NCBI RefSeq assembly: GCF_016714275.1
Contig: NZ_JADJNP010000001.1
Span: 1,178,001-1,242,000 of the forward strand
Length of the DNA stretch: 64,000 nucleotides
Reading direction: 5' to 3'
From: Tessaracoccus sp.
GTDB lineage: Bacteria; Actinomycetota; Actinomycetes; Propionibacteriales; Propionibacteriaceae
Each line of letters begins with the position of its first letter. Within the stretch, counting starts at the first letter, position 1. The position numbers and the translations under genes are program-made. Under the pieces are notes generated by a model that saw only the letters and a list, made by a program, of their open reading frames with translations, did no database searches and was not told where the DNA came from. Positions 36,278 to 44,969 of this stretch are shown here, piece after piece.

Positions 36278-37573
36278 ATGACCCGATTGGAGCCATCCGT
36301 TTTGCGCCGCCTGCCTACCCTCATCGTCCTCGCCGTCGCGACGAGCCTCGCCGCGTGCACCGGAGATGCCCAGGGTCCCCCGTCGCCCAGCCCTCAGAGG
36401 AGCACCATGCCCACACCCAGCCAGCCCTCCCCCAGCCCCACGCCCTCGCCCTCACCGTCGGCGGAGACAACGCTCACCCAGGAGCAGCTCGATGAGCAGC
36501 TGCGCGAGGCCGCGTGGGCCGACGACGTGCCTCGCGCGCGCACGCTGATCGAGCAAGGGGCAGACGTCAACGCGAAGGACTCCACGGAGCAGTCTGCCTA
36601 CCTGGTCGCCACGAGCGAGGGCTATTTGGAGCTGTTGCGTCTCACTCTGGACAACGGTGCGGACATCGACGCCAAGGACAGCTGGAACGGGACCGGGCTG
36701 ATTCGCGCCGCCGAACGCGGGCACCACCTCGTCGTCGGCGAGCTCCTTCAGTCGGGCATCGATCGCGACCACGTCAACCGGATCGGCTATCAGGCCATCC
36801 ACGAAGCGGTGTGGCTGGGTGCCGATACCGGGACGTACGCCGCAACCGTTCGCGCGCTGATCGCCGGCGGGGTCCAGCTAGACCGTCCCTCTGGCACAGA
36901 GAAGCTGACGCCGCTGCAGATGGCGAGCAGGCGCGGCTTTTCGGGTCTCGAGCGGATCCTCGCCGCGGCGGACACGGCGACGAAGAGCCCCCGGCCGGAC
37001 GAGGCGCTGCTCCGGGCGGCCTCCCGCGGCGACGCCGACGCGGTGGCGCTCGCGCTCCGGGCTGGCGCGGATCTGGAGACGCGCGACGAACGCGGACGCA
37101 CCGCATTGCTGCTCGCCGTCACCGAGGATCACGTCGCCACGGCGCGGGTACTCGTCGCGCTCGGCGCGTCGCCGGATGCGCTCGACGACCGGCACGACAC
37201 GCCGTGGCTCGTGACCGGAGTGACCGGAAGCGTGAAGATGCTTGAGGTCCTGCTTCCGGCCCATCCAGACATGACGATCCGAAACCGATACGGCGGCGTC
37301 TCCGTCATCCCAGCCAGCGAACGCGGGCACGTCGACTACGTGCGCCGCGTCGTCGAGACCGGGATCGACGTCGACCACGTCAACGACCTGGGGTGGACGG
37401 CCCTGCTGGAGGCGGTCATCCTCGGCGACGGCGGCCCACGCCATCAGGAGATCGTCCGGATCCTCCTCGGCGCGGGCGCCGATCCATCGATCGCCGACAA
37501 GGACGGGGTCACAGCTCTCCAGCACGCGCGCAGGAGCGGGTACACGAAGATCGTCGAACTCCTCGACGACTGA
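36278..37573 (+). CDS. Ankyrin-repeat lipoprotein
   Basis: 431 residues. Lipoprotein signal (LPTLIVLAVATSLAACTG), then a Pro/Ser-rich linker (PSPSPQRSTMPTPSQPSPSP), then ankyrin-type repeats to the end: examples DVPRARTLIEQGADVNAKDS, LLRLTLDNGADIDAKD, GRTALLLAVTEDHVATARVL and IVRILLGAGADPSIADKDG. Roughly ten repeats can be counted, the central ones degenerate. It would be membrane-anchored outside the cell and likely binds another protein. Ankyrin proteins of this type sometimes sit beside catalases or other enzymes; here the neighbours give no clue. Confidence 0.85.
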   Translation: MTRLEPSVLRRLPTLIVLAVATSLAACTGDAQGPPSPSPQRSTMPTPSQPSPSPTPSPSPSAETTLTQEQLDEQLREAAWADDVPRARTLIEQGADVNAKDSTEQSAYLVATSEGYLELLRLTLDNGADIDAKDSWNGTGLIRAAERGHHLVVGELLQSGIDRDHVNRIGYQAIHEAVWLGADTGTYAATVRALIAGGVQLDRPSGTEKLTPLQMASRRGFSGLERILAAADTATKSPRPDEALLRAASRGDADAVALALRAGADLETRDERGRTALLLAVTEDHVATARVLVALGASPDALDDRHDTPWLVTGVTGSVKMLEVLLPAHPDMTIRNRYGGVSVIPASERGHVDYVRRVVETGIDVDHVNDLGWTALLEAVILGDGGPRHQEIVRILLGAGADPSIADKDGVTALQHARRSGYTKIVELLDD

Positions 37574-37589
37574 GAACCTGCCGGGCCGT

Positions 37590-40142
37590 TCATGCGTCCA
37601 GGCGGTCGAACGCGGTCGCCCGGACGATCGCCGAGCCGGCGGCGTCGCTGGCGGCGAGGTCCACCTCGGCGGTGATCCGCCAGTCGTGGTCGCCGTCGGG
37701 GTCGTGGATGACCTGGGTGGCGATCCACAGCGCGGGTCCCTTGGCGAGGCGGAAGAGGCCGGGGCCGCGGGCCTCGCCGTCGATCAGAATCTCGTCGTGG
37801 TCGTCCCAGTAGTCGGCCAGCGCGTCGTCCCAGGCGGCGCGGTCCATCAGCACCTCGAGGGGCGGGTCGGCGAGGTTCACCGTCGCCTCCTCCAACGCGC
37901 CGAGCTCGTCCCACTTGTCCCGCGCCGCCAGCTCGACGCGGCGGAACATCGCGGTGCGGATCATGGCGGTGAACGCGCGCTCGTTGCCGGTGACCGGACG
38001 GGGCGGGGGCGGAGGGGCGCCCTGGGCGGCCAGTTCCGCCGCGGCGGCCACCTTCTCCGGGTCGGTGAGCGCCTCCCATTCGTCGAGCAGCGACGAGTCC
38101 GTCTGGCGCACGGTCTCCCCGAGCCACTCGACGAGGTCGTCGAGCTCCTCGGTGCGGTAGTCGTCGGGGACGGTGTGCCTGAGCACCCGGTAGGCGTCCG
38201 AGAGGTAGCGCAGGACGGTGCCCTCGCTGCGCTGCAGCTTGTAGGTGGAGATGAACGTCGTGAAACCCGCCGCGCGTTCCCACATGTCGCGCACCACCGA
38301 CTTCGGCGACAGCGACGCCCCTGCCAGCCACGGGTGCGACTGCACGTAGACGTCCAGGGCGTGCTCCAGCAGCTCTCCGAGCGGCTGGGGCCAGGTGATC
38401 TCCTCGAGCAACTCCATGCGTTCGTCGTACTCGATGCCGTCGGCCTTCATCTGCGCGACGGCCTCGCCGCGGGCGAGATGCTGCTGCCCCAGCAGCACCT
38501 GGAACGGGTCCTCGAGCACGGCCTCCATGACGGAGACGACGTCGAGGTGGTAGGTCGGCGACTCCCGGTCGAGCAGATCGAGCGAGGCGACGGCGAACGG
38601 CGCCAACGGCTGGTTGAGGGCGAAGTCCTCGCCGACGCTCTCGGCCAGCGCACACCAGCCGCCGTAGGCATCCGGCTCCGTGCGCTTGACCAGCACCCCG
38701 GAGGTGAGCAGGCCGCGCGTGAGCGCGAGGGCCCTGCGCTTCAACGCCCGCCGCTTGTCGGGGGTCTCGTGCGACGAGTCAAGCAGGCGCTTCATCGCTT
38801 CGTAGCTGTCGCCGGGCCGCTGCGCCACGTTCAGCAGCATCCCGTGGGTCACCTGCATGCGCGAGACGAGGTTTTCGGGCTGAGCGACGGTGATCCGCTC
38901 GTACGTCTCCTCGTTCCACGCGACGAACCCGTCGGGCGCCTTCTTCCGCACCACGCGTTTGCGCTTCTTCGGGTCGTCGCCGGCCTTGGCCAGCGCGCGC
39001 TCGTTCTCGATCACGTGCTCGGGTGCCTGGACGACGACGAAGCCGACGGTGTCGAACCCCGCCCTTCCGGCGCGCCCTGCGATCTGGTGGAACTCTCGCG
39101 ACCGCAGCTTTCGCACGCGGGTGCCGTCGAACTTCGTCAGCCCAGTGAACAGGACCGTCCGGATGGGCACGTTGATGCCGACGCCGAGGGTGTCGGTGCC
39201 GCAGATGACCTTGAGCAGTCCCTCCTGCGCGAGTTGCTCGACGAGCCTGCGGTACTTGGGCAGCATGCCCGCGTGGTGCACGCCGATCCCTCGCTTGACG
39301 AGGCCGGAGAGGATCTTGCCGAAGCCTTTGCCGAACCGGAAGGCGCCGATCTCCTCCGCGATCCGGTCGGCGTCGTGCCGGGTGATGAGGTTGACGCTGA
39401 GCAGGCTCTGCGCGCGCTCAAGGGCGTCGGCCTGGGTGAAGTGCACGATGTAGACGGGGGCCTTGTGCTCCTGCACAAGCTCCAGCACCTTCTCCTGCAA
39501 CGGGGTCGTCGACCACTCGAACAGCAGCGGCACGGGGCGCTCTGCGTCGTCGATCAGGCTGGTGTCGCGGCCGGTGCGCTCGCTCAGCTGCGCGGCGAGC
39601 CCGGTGACATCGCCGAGGGTCGCGCTCATCAGCAGGAACTGCGCCTGCGGCAGCTCCAGCAGCGGCACCTGCCAGGCCCAACCGCGGTCGGGCTCGGAGT
39701 AGAAATGGAACTCGTCCGCGATGACCATGCCGACGTCGGCACCCTTGCCCTCCCGCAGCGCGATGTTGGCGAGCACCTCGGCGGTGCAGCAGATGATGGG
39801 CGCATCCGAGTTCACCGACGCGTCGCCGGTGACCATGCCGACGTTCTCGGCCCCGAAGATCTGGCACAGCGCGAAGAACTTCTCGCTGACCAGAGCCTTG
39901 ATGGGCGCGGTGTAGAACGACACCCGGTCGGTGGCGAGCGCCGCGAAGTGCGCGGCCAGCGCCACCATCGACTTCCCCGAGCCCGTCGGCGTCGCCAGGA
40001 TCAGGTTGTTGCCGCTGAACAGCTCAATCGATGCCTCGTCCTGGTGCGGGTAGAGCGCGATACCCTGAGCGACGGCCCACGCCTGGAAGTGCTCGTAGAG
40101 GGCGTCAGCGTCGCCGGAGACGCGGTCGGTGAGCTTGGGCAT
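37590..40142 (-). CDS. Ski2-like DEAD/DEAH-box helicase with DUF3516
   Basis: 850 residues. Superfamily 2 motifs in order: ATPTGSGKS (I), TAPIKALVSEK (Ia), MVIADEFHF (II, DEFH), LMSATLG (III), GTDTLGVGINVP (V) and HQIAGRAGRAGFDTVGF (VI). The C-terminal half (about 430-850) is the DUF3516 extension seen mainly in actinobacteria. ATP-dependent RNA/DNA unwinding is expected; the biological role is undefined. It converges on the ankyrin gene, 16 bp away. Confidence 0.92.
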   Translation of the reverse strand: MPKLTDRVSGDADALYEHFQAWAVAQGIALYPHQDEASIELFSGNNLILATPTGSGKSMVALAAHFAALATDRVSFYTAPIKALVSEKFFALCQIFGAENVGMVTGDASVNSDAPIICCTAEVLANIALREGKGADVGMVIADEFHFYSEPDRGWAWQVPLLELPQAQFLLMSATLGDVTGLAAQLSERTGRDTSLIDDAERPVPLLFEWSTTPLQEKVLELVQEHKAPVYIVHFTQADALERAQSLLSVNLITRHDADRIAEEIGAFRFGKGFGKILSGLVKRGIGVHHAGMLPKYRRLVEQLAQEGLLKVICGTDTLGVGINVPIRTVLFTGLTKFDGTRVRKLRSREFHQIAGRAGRAGFDTVGFVVVQAPEHVIENERALAKAGDDPKKRKRVVRKKAPDGFVAWNEETYERITVAQPENLVSRMQVTHGMLLNVAQRPGDSYEAMKRLLDSSHETPDKRRALKRRALALTRGLLTSGVLVKRTEPDAYGGWCALAESVGEDFALNQPLAPFAVASLDLLDRESPTYHLDVVSVMEAVLEDPFQVLLGQQHLARGEAVAQMKADGIEYDERMELLEEITWPQPLGELLEHALDVYVQSHPWLAGASLSPKSVVRDMWERAAGFTTFISTYKLQRSEGTVLRYLSDAYRVLRHTVPDDYRTEELDDLVEWLGETVRQTDSSLLDEWEALTDPEKVAAAAELAAQGAPPPPPRPVTGNERAFTAMIRTAMFRRVELAARDKWDELGALEEATVNLADPPLEVLMDRAAWDDALADYWDDHDEILIDGEARGPGLFRLAKGPALWIATQVIHDPDGDHDWRITAEVDLAASDAAGSAIVRATAFDRLDA

Positions 40143-40235
40143 GGGTGTCAGCCTATCGACTGACCTCCCGCGGCCGCTCCCGCCGCCAGCGCGGCTGCCT
40201 GCGTCGCTATGCCGACGGAAGAAGCCGCGGTGACG

Positions 40236-41111
40236 TCAAGCGGGGCCGATCCGGTGCAAGGTGATCTGCGACTGGTTGAGGAACCGCACCGCCGGGCCGG
40301 TCACGCCGACGCCGGAGTCGATGAAAAGAGTCGCATCGCCGTCGGTGTAGACGCCCTTGGAAATCTTCGGGAAGTAGTCGCCGCCGGCCTGGTAGAGCGG
40401 ACCGATCACCGGCACCCGCACCTGGCCGCCGTGCGTGTGCCCGCACAGGGCGTAGTCGACACCGTACCGGTTGAGCTCGGGCAGGATCTGCGGCGAGTGC
40501 GTCAGCACCATACGGAAGCCGTCGCCGGGAAGCCCCGCTACCGCGGCGCCGAGGTCGCCGTGACCGCTGTAGTAGTCGTCGACGCCCACGAGCTGCACCT
40601 CGCCGAAGTCGCCGTCAACGAATAGGTTCTCGTTCGCCAGCACACGCACTCCGTAGCTCTCCAAGAGGGCGTGCAACCTGCCCTGCACACCCTCGCCCTG
40701 GTCGTGGTTGCCGTCGACGTAGAACCTCGGAGCGTCGATCGTTGCTAGGCCCGAAACCAGGTGCTCCACCGGTTCGAGGTCGTCGCGGCTGGTGTTGACG
40801 AAGTCGCCGGTCAGCGCGATCAGATCCGGCTCCGCGCCGCGAACCAACTCGACGATCTGGTCCACCTGTGACGGGCGCGGAAGGCTGTGGAAGTCGGTGA
40901 TCTGCACCACGCGCAACTCGCCAACCAGTTCGTCAGTCACGAACGTCGTCTCGACGAGCTGCGTGTTGCGCACCTCCCAATTGGCCCGCGCCACCGTCGC
41001 TACCGTCAGCAGCAGAGCCGCGAGGAAGACCGCGACGATGCGTCGCCACCCGCCGAACGGCGGCTTCCGGCGCAGCGCGCCCCACTCCGCACCATGAAAA
41101 TCTAGAGCCAT
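40236..41111 (-). CDS. Membrane-anchored metallophosphoesterase (YkuE-like)
   Basis: 291 residues. One N-terminal membrane helix (IVAVFLAALLLTVATVA), then a calcineurin-like phosphoesterase domain: QITDFHSLP, LIALTGDFVN, YVDGNHDQG, MVLTHSP and CGHTHGGQVRVP, giving the complete dimetal site. Relatives act on phosphodiesters or lipids near the membrane, but the substrate is unknown. The domain faces outside if the helix is a signal anchor. Confidence 0.9.
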   Translation of the reverse strand: MALDFHGAEWGALRRKPPFGGWRRIVAVFLAALLLTVATVARANWEVRNTQLVETTFVTDELVGELRVVQITDFHSLPRPSQVDQIVELVRGAEPDLIALTGDFVNTSRDDLEPVEHLVSGLATIDAPRFYVDGNHDQGEGVQGRLHALLESYGVRVLANENLFVDGDFGEVQLVGVDDYYSGHGDLGAAVAGLPGDGFRMVLTHSPQILPELNRYGVDYALCGHTHGGQVRVPVIGPLYQAGGDYFPKISKGVYTDGDATLFIDSGVGVTGPAVRFLNQSQITLHRIGPA

Positions 41112-41165
41112 AAGCTCACCCCCCGGGGTATAGCCTAGTGGGGCATCCCCGAGATTGGGGACACG

Positions 41166-41199
41166 GCAACGCCGACGTCCTGTGGGACGTCGGCGTTGC
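41166..41199 (-). terminator. Terminator hairpin after leuA
   Basis: Perfect 15-bp stem (arms GCAACGCCGACGTCC / GGACGTCGGCGTTGC) with a TGTG loop, 20 bp downstream of the leuA stop. No T-run follows on the minus strand, but stem strength and position support termination. Confidence 0.7.
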
Positions 41200-41219
41200 A
41201 GTGAGAAGACGGGCTCAGC

Positions 41220-42986
41220 TCAGACGGCGTTACGCGTGGCCGCGTGGATCGCCTCTGCTCGATTCAGCGCGCTCAGGATCGCCTTCATCGAGGCGCTGGT
41301 GATGCTCGGGTCGATGCCCACACCCCACAGCACCTGGGCGTCGTCGCCATCGCCGATCTCGCACTCGACATACGCCGCGGCGTTGGCGTCGCCACCCGAC
41401 TGCAGCGCATGCTCCGCGTAATCCAGGACCCGGACGTGCGCGCCCTCGGAAGCCAGAGCATCGACGAACGCGGACACCGGGCCGTTGCCCTCACCCTCGA
41501 CGTCGACCTGGTGGCGCGTCGGGCCGTCGACCGTGGCGTGGACGTGGAACTCGCCGTTGCTCGACGTCGACCCCGCCGCCGTCAGCACCCACGGCCCGTT
41601 GGCCAGGTACTCGCGCTGGAAGATCTGGTGGATCTCCTCCGCCGTGACCTCGCCGCCGGCGACGTCGGTGTGCTGCTGCACGACGCGGCTGAACTCGATC
41701 TGCAGGCGACGCGGCAGATCCATCTTGAACTCGTTCTTCATCAGGTAGGCCATGCCGCCCTTGCCCGACTGCGAGTTGACGCGGATAACCGCCTCGTAGG
41801 TGCGGCCCACGTCGTGCGGGTCGATCGGCAGGTACGGCGCCTCCCAGGGCATCTCGCCGACCTGCTTGCCCGCGGCGACGGCCGCATCCTCCAGGTACTC
41901 CAGGCCCTTCTTGATCGCGTCCTGGTGCGACCCGGAGAACGCCGTGTAGACGAGGTCGCCCGCGTACGGATGGCGCGGGTGCACGGGCAGGCCGGTGCAG
42001 TACTCGACGGTGCGGCGCACGTGGTCGATGTCGGAGAAGTCCAGCTGCGGGTCGACGCCCTGGGTGTACAGGTTCAGCGCCAGCGTCACCAGATCGACGT
42101 TGCCGGTGCGCTCGCCGTGGCCGAACAGGCAGCCCTCGACCCGATCAGCGCCGGCCATCTGGCCCAGCTCGGAGGCGGCGACGGCGGTGCCGCGGTCGTT
42201 GTGCGGGTGCAGCGACACCGCCACGTTCTCGCGGTTCTTCACGTGCCGGATGAAGTACTCGATCTGGTCCGCATACGTGTTCGGCGTCGAGCGCTCGACG
42301 GTCGCCGGCAGGTTGAAGATGATCTCTCGGCCCTCGCCCGGCTGCCACACGTCGGAGACGGCATTGCAGACCTCGACGGCGAAGTCGGTGGGGGTCTGGG
42401 TGAAGATCTCAGGCGAGTACTGGTAGCCGAACTCGACGTCCCTCAGGTGCTGATCGGCGTACTTCATGACCAGCTCCGTGCCGCGGGTAGCCAGGTCGAT
42501 GCACTGCTGCTCGGAGATCCGGAACACGACCTTGCGGAAGAGTTCGGCCGTCGCGTTGTACATGTGGATGGTGGCGCTGCGCGCGCCGATCAGCGACTCC
42601 GCGGTGCGCGAGATCAGGTCCTCGCGGGCTTGAGTCAGCACCGAGATCGTCACGTCGTCGGGGACCTTGTCGCCTTCGATCAGCTGGCGGACGAAATCGA
42701 AGTCCGTCTGCGACGCCGAAGGGAAGCCGACCTCGATCTCCTTGTAGCCCAGCGAGACCAGGAGTTCGAACATGCGCATCTTGCGCGACGGGGTCATCGG
42801 GTCGATCAGGGCCTGGTTGCCGTCGCGCAGGTCGGTCGACAGCCAGCGCGGCGCCTTCTCGATCCGCTGGGACGGCCACGTGCGGTCCGGCACGTCGACG
42901 GGAATGAACGGGGTGTAGCGGTGCACCGGCATCGTGGTCGGCTGCTGCACGGGAACGGACTGCGGGCGGGTGTTGAACTGAGTCAT
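41220..42986 (-). CDS. leuA: 2-isopropylmalate synthase
   Basis: 588 residues, the long LeuA type used by actinobacteria. Committed step of leucine synthesis: acetyl-CoA plus 2-oxoisovalerate. Catalytic (HMGL-like) barrel: [34 protein letters not shown], with metal-binding [12 protein letters not shown]. The C-terminal leucine-sensing regulatory domain follows (about 450-588, including [20 protein letters not shown]), so feedback inhibition is expected. A leader peptide with three Leu codons and a strong hairpin precede it. Start at 42986; GGAGACTTCTGAA supplies the ribosome site. Confidence 0.97.
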   Translation of the reverse strand: MTQFNTRPQSVPVQQPTTMPVHRYTPFIPVDVPDRTWPSQRIEKAPRWLSTDLRDGNQALIDPMTPSRKMRMFELLVSLGYKEIEVGFPSASQTDFDFVRQLIEGDKVPDDVTISVLTQAREDLISRTAESLIGARSATIHMYNATAELFRKVVFRISEQQCIDLATRGTELVMKYADQHLRDVEFGYQYSPEIFTQTPTDFAVEVCNAVSDVWQPGEGREIIFNLPATVERSTPNTYADQIEYFIRHVKNRENVAVSLHPHNDRGTAVAASELGQMAGADRVEGCLFGHGERTGNVDLVTLALNLYTQGVDPQLDFSDIDHVRRTVEYCTGLPVHPRHPYAGDLVYTAFSGSHQDAIKKGLEYLEDAAVAAGKQVGEMPWEAPYLPIDPHDVGRTYEAVIRVNSQSGKGGMAYLMKNEFKMDLPRRLQIEFSRVVQQHTDVAGGEVTAEEIHQIFQREYLANGPWVLTAAGSTSSNGEFHVHATVDGPTRHQVDVEGEGNGPVSAFVDALASEGAHVRVLDYAEHALQSGGDANAAAYVECEIGDGDDAQVLWGVGIDPSITSASMKAILSALNRAEAIHAATRNAV

Positions 42987-43034
42987 TTCAGAAGTCTCCT
43001 GGCTGGGGATCTTGGTGCCAGACGCGAAGAAGCA

Positions 43035-43080
43035 CCGCAGCGAGGAGATCTGGCTCAGTGCTTACTGGGCCTCGCTGCGG
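43035..43080 (-). promoter_or_regulatory. leuA leader stem-loop
   Basis: Perfect 11-bp stem CCGCAGCGAGG / CCTCGCTGCGG with a 24-nt loop. The 5' arm lies inside the leader-peptide gene, five codons past the Leu triplet, so a ribosome passing or stalling will decide whether it forms. No U-tract follows, unlike at leuS, which points to a translational or pseudoknot mechanism; a conserved leuA pseudoknot (LEU element) has been described in Actinobacteria. Confidence 0.7.
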
Positions 43081-43109
43081 CAACCAAGGAGCAGGTTCTG
43101 CCGTGCCAC
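43062..43109 (-). CDS. leuA leader peptide (15 residues, LLL)
   Basis: GTG-started ORF reading M-ARQNLLLGCRSEAQ-stop. The three Leu codons are CTG CTC CTT, the same order as in the leuS leader peptide. TAGTCT (43117-43122) ends 7 nt before the GTG, so the transcript probably starts at or near it. The 3' part of the ORF forms one arm of the stem at 43035-43080, coupling translation of the Leu codons to RNA folding upstream of leuA. Confidence 0.75.
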   Translation of the reverse strand: MARQNLLLGCRSEAQ

Positions 43110-43152
43110 GTCGCAGAGACTAGCACGGGTTGTGCAGATTTGGCCGGGTCCA

Positions 43153-43201
43153 CTGGTTTCGACACGGCGACTCGCTGGCGCTCGTGCGGGCTCAACCAGC
43201 G
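43153..43201. repeat. Dispersed palindromic repeat, copy 3
   Basis: Begins CTGGTTTCGACACGG and ends GGGCTCAACCAGCG, with an inner arm pair around CGCTGGCGCTCG. It matches the ends of copy 1 (18631-18682). It directly follows the malG stop and precedes the leuA leader promoter. Confidence 0.65.
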
Positions 43202-43202
43202 A

Positions 43203-44057
43203 TCACTTCACCGAGCCGGCGGTGAGCCCGCCGATCAGGCGCTTCTCGATCAGCGCGAACAGCACGATAACGGGGATGATCGCGATCAGGGCGACGGTGA
43301 AGAGGTACTGCCAATCCTGGATGTACAGGCCAAGGAAACGCGGCATGGCGACGGTCAAGGGCTGCAGGTTCGTCTGCTGGACGAGGATCAGCGCGGCAGC
43401 GTATTCATTCCAGGTGTTGACGAACACGAAGACGATAGCGGTGACGATGCCGGGCCAGACGAGCGGCAGCGAGATCCGGAACATGGTCTGGAGCCGGCCG
43501 AGGCCGTCGATCAGGGCCGCCTCGTCGATCTCCTTCGGCACGCCCGCGAAGAAGGCCTGCATGATCCAGATCGCGAACGACAGGTTGAACGCGGCATTGA
43601 TCAGGATCAGCGCGGCCCACACGGTGTAGCCCTGCCAGCCCTTGAACTGCTGGAAGAGGCCGACGGCGAGCACCGTCGGCTGCAGCATTTGCGTGACGAG
43701 CACGAGCAACAGGAACACGAGGCGCCCGGGGAACCGGAAGCGGGCCACGTAGTAGGCGGCTGGGGTTGCGACGACGAGCACGAGCAGCGTCGCGCCCACC
43801 GCGATCACCGTCGTCGACAGCAGAGCGGACGCGGGATTGACCGACGACGCCCACACCGTGAGGTAGTTGCTGAACTGCGGCTGGGCCGGGAAGTACACCG
43901 GCGGGATGTCGGTCACCTCGAGACGCGTCTTGAGTGAGGTGATGAACATCAGCGCGTAAGGGAAGCCGAAGAACACGGCGATGGCAAGGGAACCGAGCGC
44001 CACGAACCAAGGGCTCGGCGGACGGTCGATGCCGCCGCGGTGGGGAGTTCGCGCCAT
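43203..44057 (-). CDS. Sugar ABC transporter permease (MalG type)
   Basis: 284 residues, six membrane helices, ATPase-contact loop KEIDEAALIDGLGRLQTMFR. Third gene of a binding protein-malF-malG operon; 3 bp separate it from malF. It ends just before a dispersed palindromic repeat. The substrate is unknown. Confidence 0.92.
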   Translation of the reverse strand: MARTPHRGGIDRPPSPWFVALGSLAIAVFFGFPYALMFITSLKTRLEVTDIPPVYFPAQPQFSNYLTVWASSVNPASALLSTTVIAVGATLLVLVVATPAAYYVARFRFPGRLVFLLLVLVTQMLQPTVLAVGLFQQFKGWQGYTVWAALILINAAFNLSFAIWIMQAFFAGVPKEIDEAALIDGLGRLQTMFRISLPLVWPGIVTAIVFVFVNTWNEYAAALILVQQTNLQPLTVAMPRFLGLYIQDWQYLFTVALIAIIPVIVLFALIEKRLIGGLTAGSVK

Positions 44058-44060
44058 GGC

Positions 44061-44969
44061 TCAGGCCACCTCCTTCGTGGGCTGCACGACGGCCAGGTAG
44101 ATCGCGATGATGACGAGGCAGAACAGGAAGTTCAGCACCGACAGCGCCGACGAAACGCCCGGACCGAGCGCACGCTGATACTCGAACATCAGCGTCGTGG
44201 TGATGTGACCGGTGTGATAGCCGGGCGTCTCCTGAAGGAGCCTCAGAATCGGGAGGGAGTTGAAGACATTGATGATGTTGATCAGCGCGGCGACGGCGAT
44301 CGCGGGGCGCAGCATCGGCAACACGATGTGCCAGTACCGCTGGGGCGCCGAGGCGCCGTCGACATGTGCGGCCTCGAGGACGTCCGACGGCACAGCCTGG
44401 AGTCCGGCGAGGATCGTGTAGGTGGTGAACGGCAGCGACACGTAGATGGCGACGAACACGGCGATCCAGAACGCACTCGTCGGGTCCTTCGTCCACGCGC
44501 GCGACTGCTCGAGGATGCCTGTGTCGACGAGCAGCCGGTTGAAGAGGCCGACGTTCTCCTGCAGGCCGTAGCGGAAGACCGTCGCGGTCATGACCACCGA
44601 GCAGGCCCAGGGCAGGATGACGAAGAGACGCAGCAGCTTGCGGCCGCGGAAAGGCTTGTTCAGGAACTGCGCGATGAGCAGCGAGAGCAGCACCGTGCAC
44701 AGCACGACGACCACGACCCACACCGCGGTGTTCAGCAGAATCCGGTCGATGGGGACGCCCGGGAACGTCAGTGCGCCCGCGGGGCCGATGTAGTTGTCCA
44801 GGCCGATCGGTTCGTCGCTGCGGCGAATGCCCTTGTTGTTGTACTTGAAGAACGACGTGTAGACCATCAGCGCCGCCGGGAAGAGCACGACGCCGACGAT
44901 CAGGACAAGGGTGGGCGCGAGCCATGGCAGCGCGCCCACCGCCTCTCGTCGTCGGTTAGCCCTGAGCAT
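44061..44969 (-). CDS. Sugar ABC transporter permease (MalF type)
   Basis: 302 residues. Helices include LPWLAPTLVLIVGVVLFPAA, and the contact loop is VLEAAHVDGASAPQRYWHIV. The start at 44969 (MLRANRRREAVG) overlaps the end of the binding-protein gene by 14 bp, so the two are coupled. Works with the MalG-type permease next to it; no ATPase gene is present, consistent with a shared MsiK-type ATPase elsewhere. Confidence 0.9.
   Translation of the reverse strand: MLRANRRREAVGALPWLAPTLVLIVGVVLFPAALMVYTSFFKYNNKGIRRSDEPIGLDNYIGPAGALTFPGVPIDRILLNTAVWVVVVVLCTVLLSLLIAQFLNKPFRGRKLLRLFVILPWACSVVMTATVFRYGLQENVGLFNRLLVDTGILEQSRAWTKDPTSAFWIAVFVAIYVSLPFTTYTILAGLQAVPSDVLEAAHVDGASAPQRYWHIVLPMLRPAIAVAALINIINVFNSLPILRLLQETPGYHTGHITTTLMFEYQRALGPGVSSALSVLNFLFCLVIIAIYLAVVQPTKEVA

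Noticed and set aside
37686..40163. 825-codon open frame on the plus strand opposite the helicase gene
   Set aside because: It is an antisense shadow of a high-GC gene: biased composition (Arg, Val, Gly, Leu), no domain motifs and no start signals, whereas the minus-strand frame has all helicase motifs.
41244..43937. 897-codon open frame opposite leuA and malG
   Set aside because: Same artefact; it spans two well-supported genes on the other strand and the leuA leader, with no recognisable protein features.
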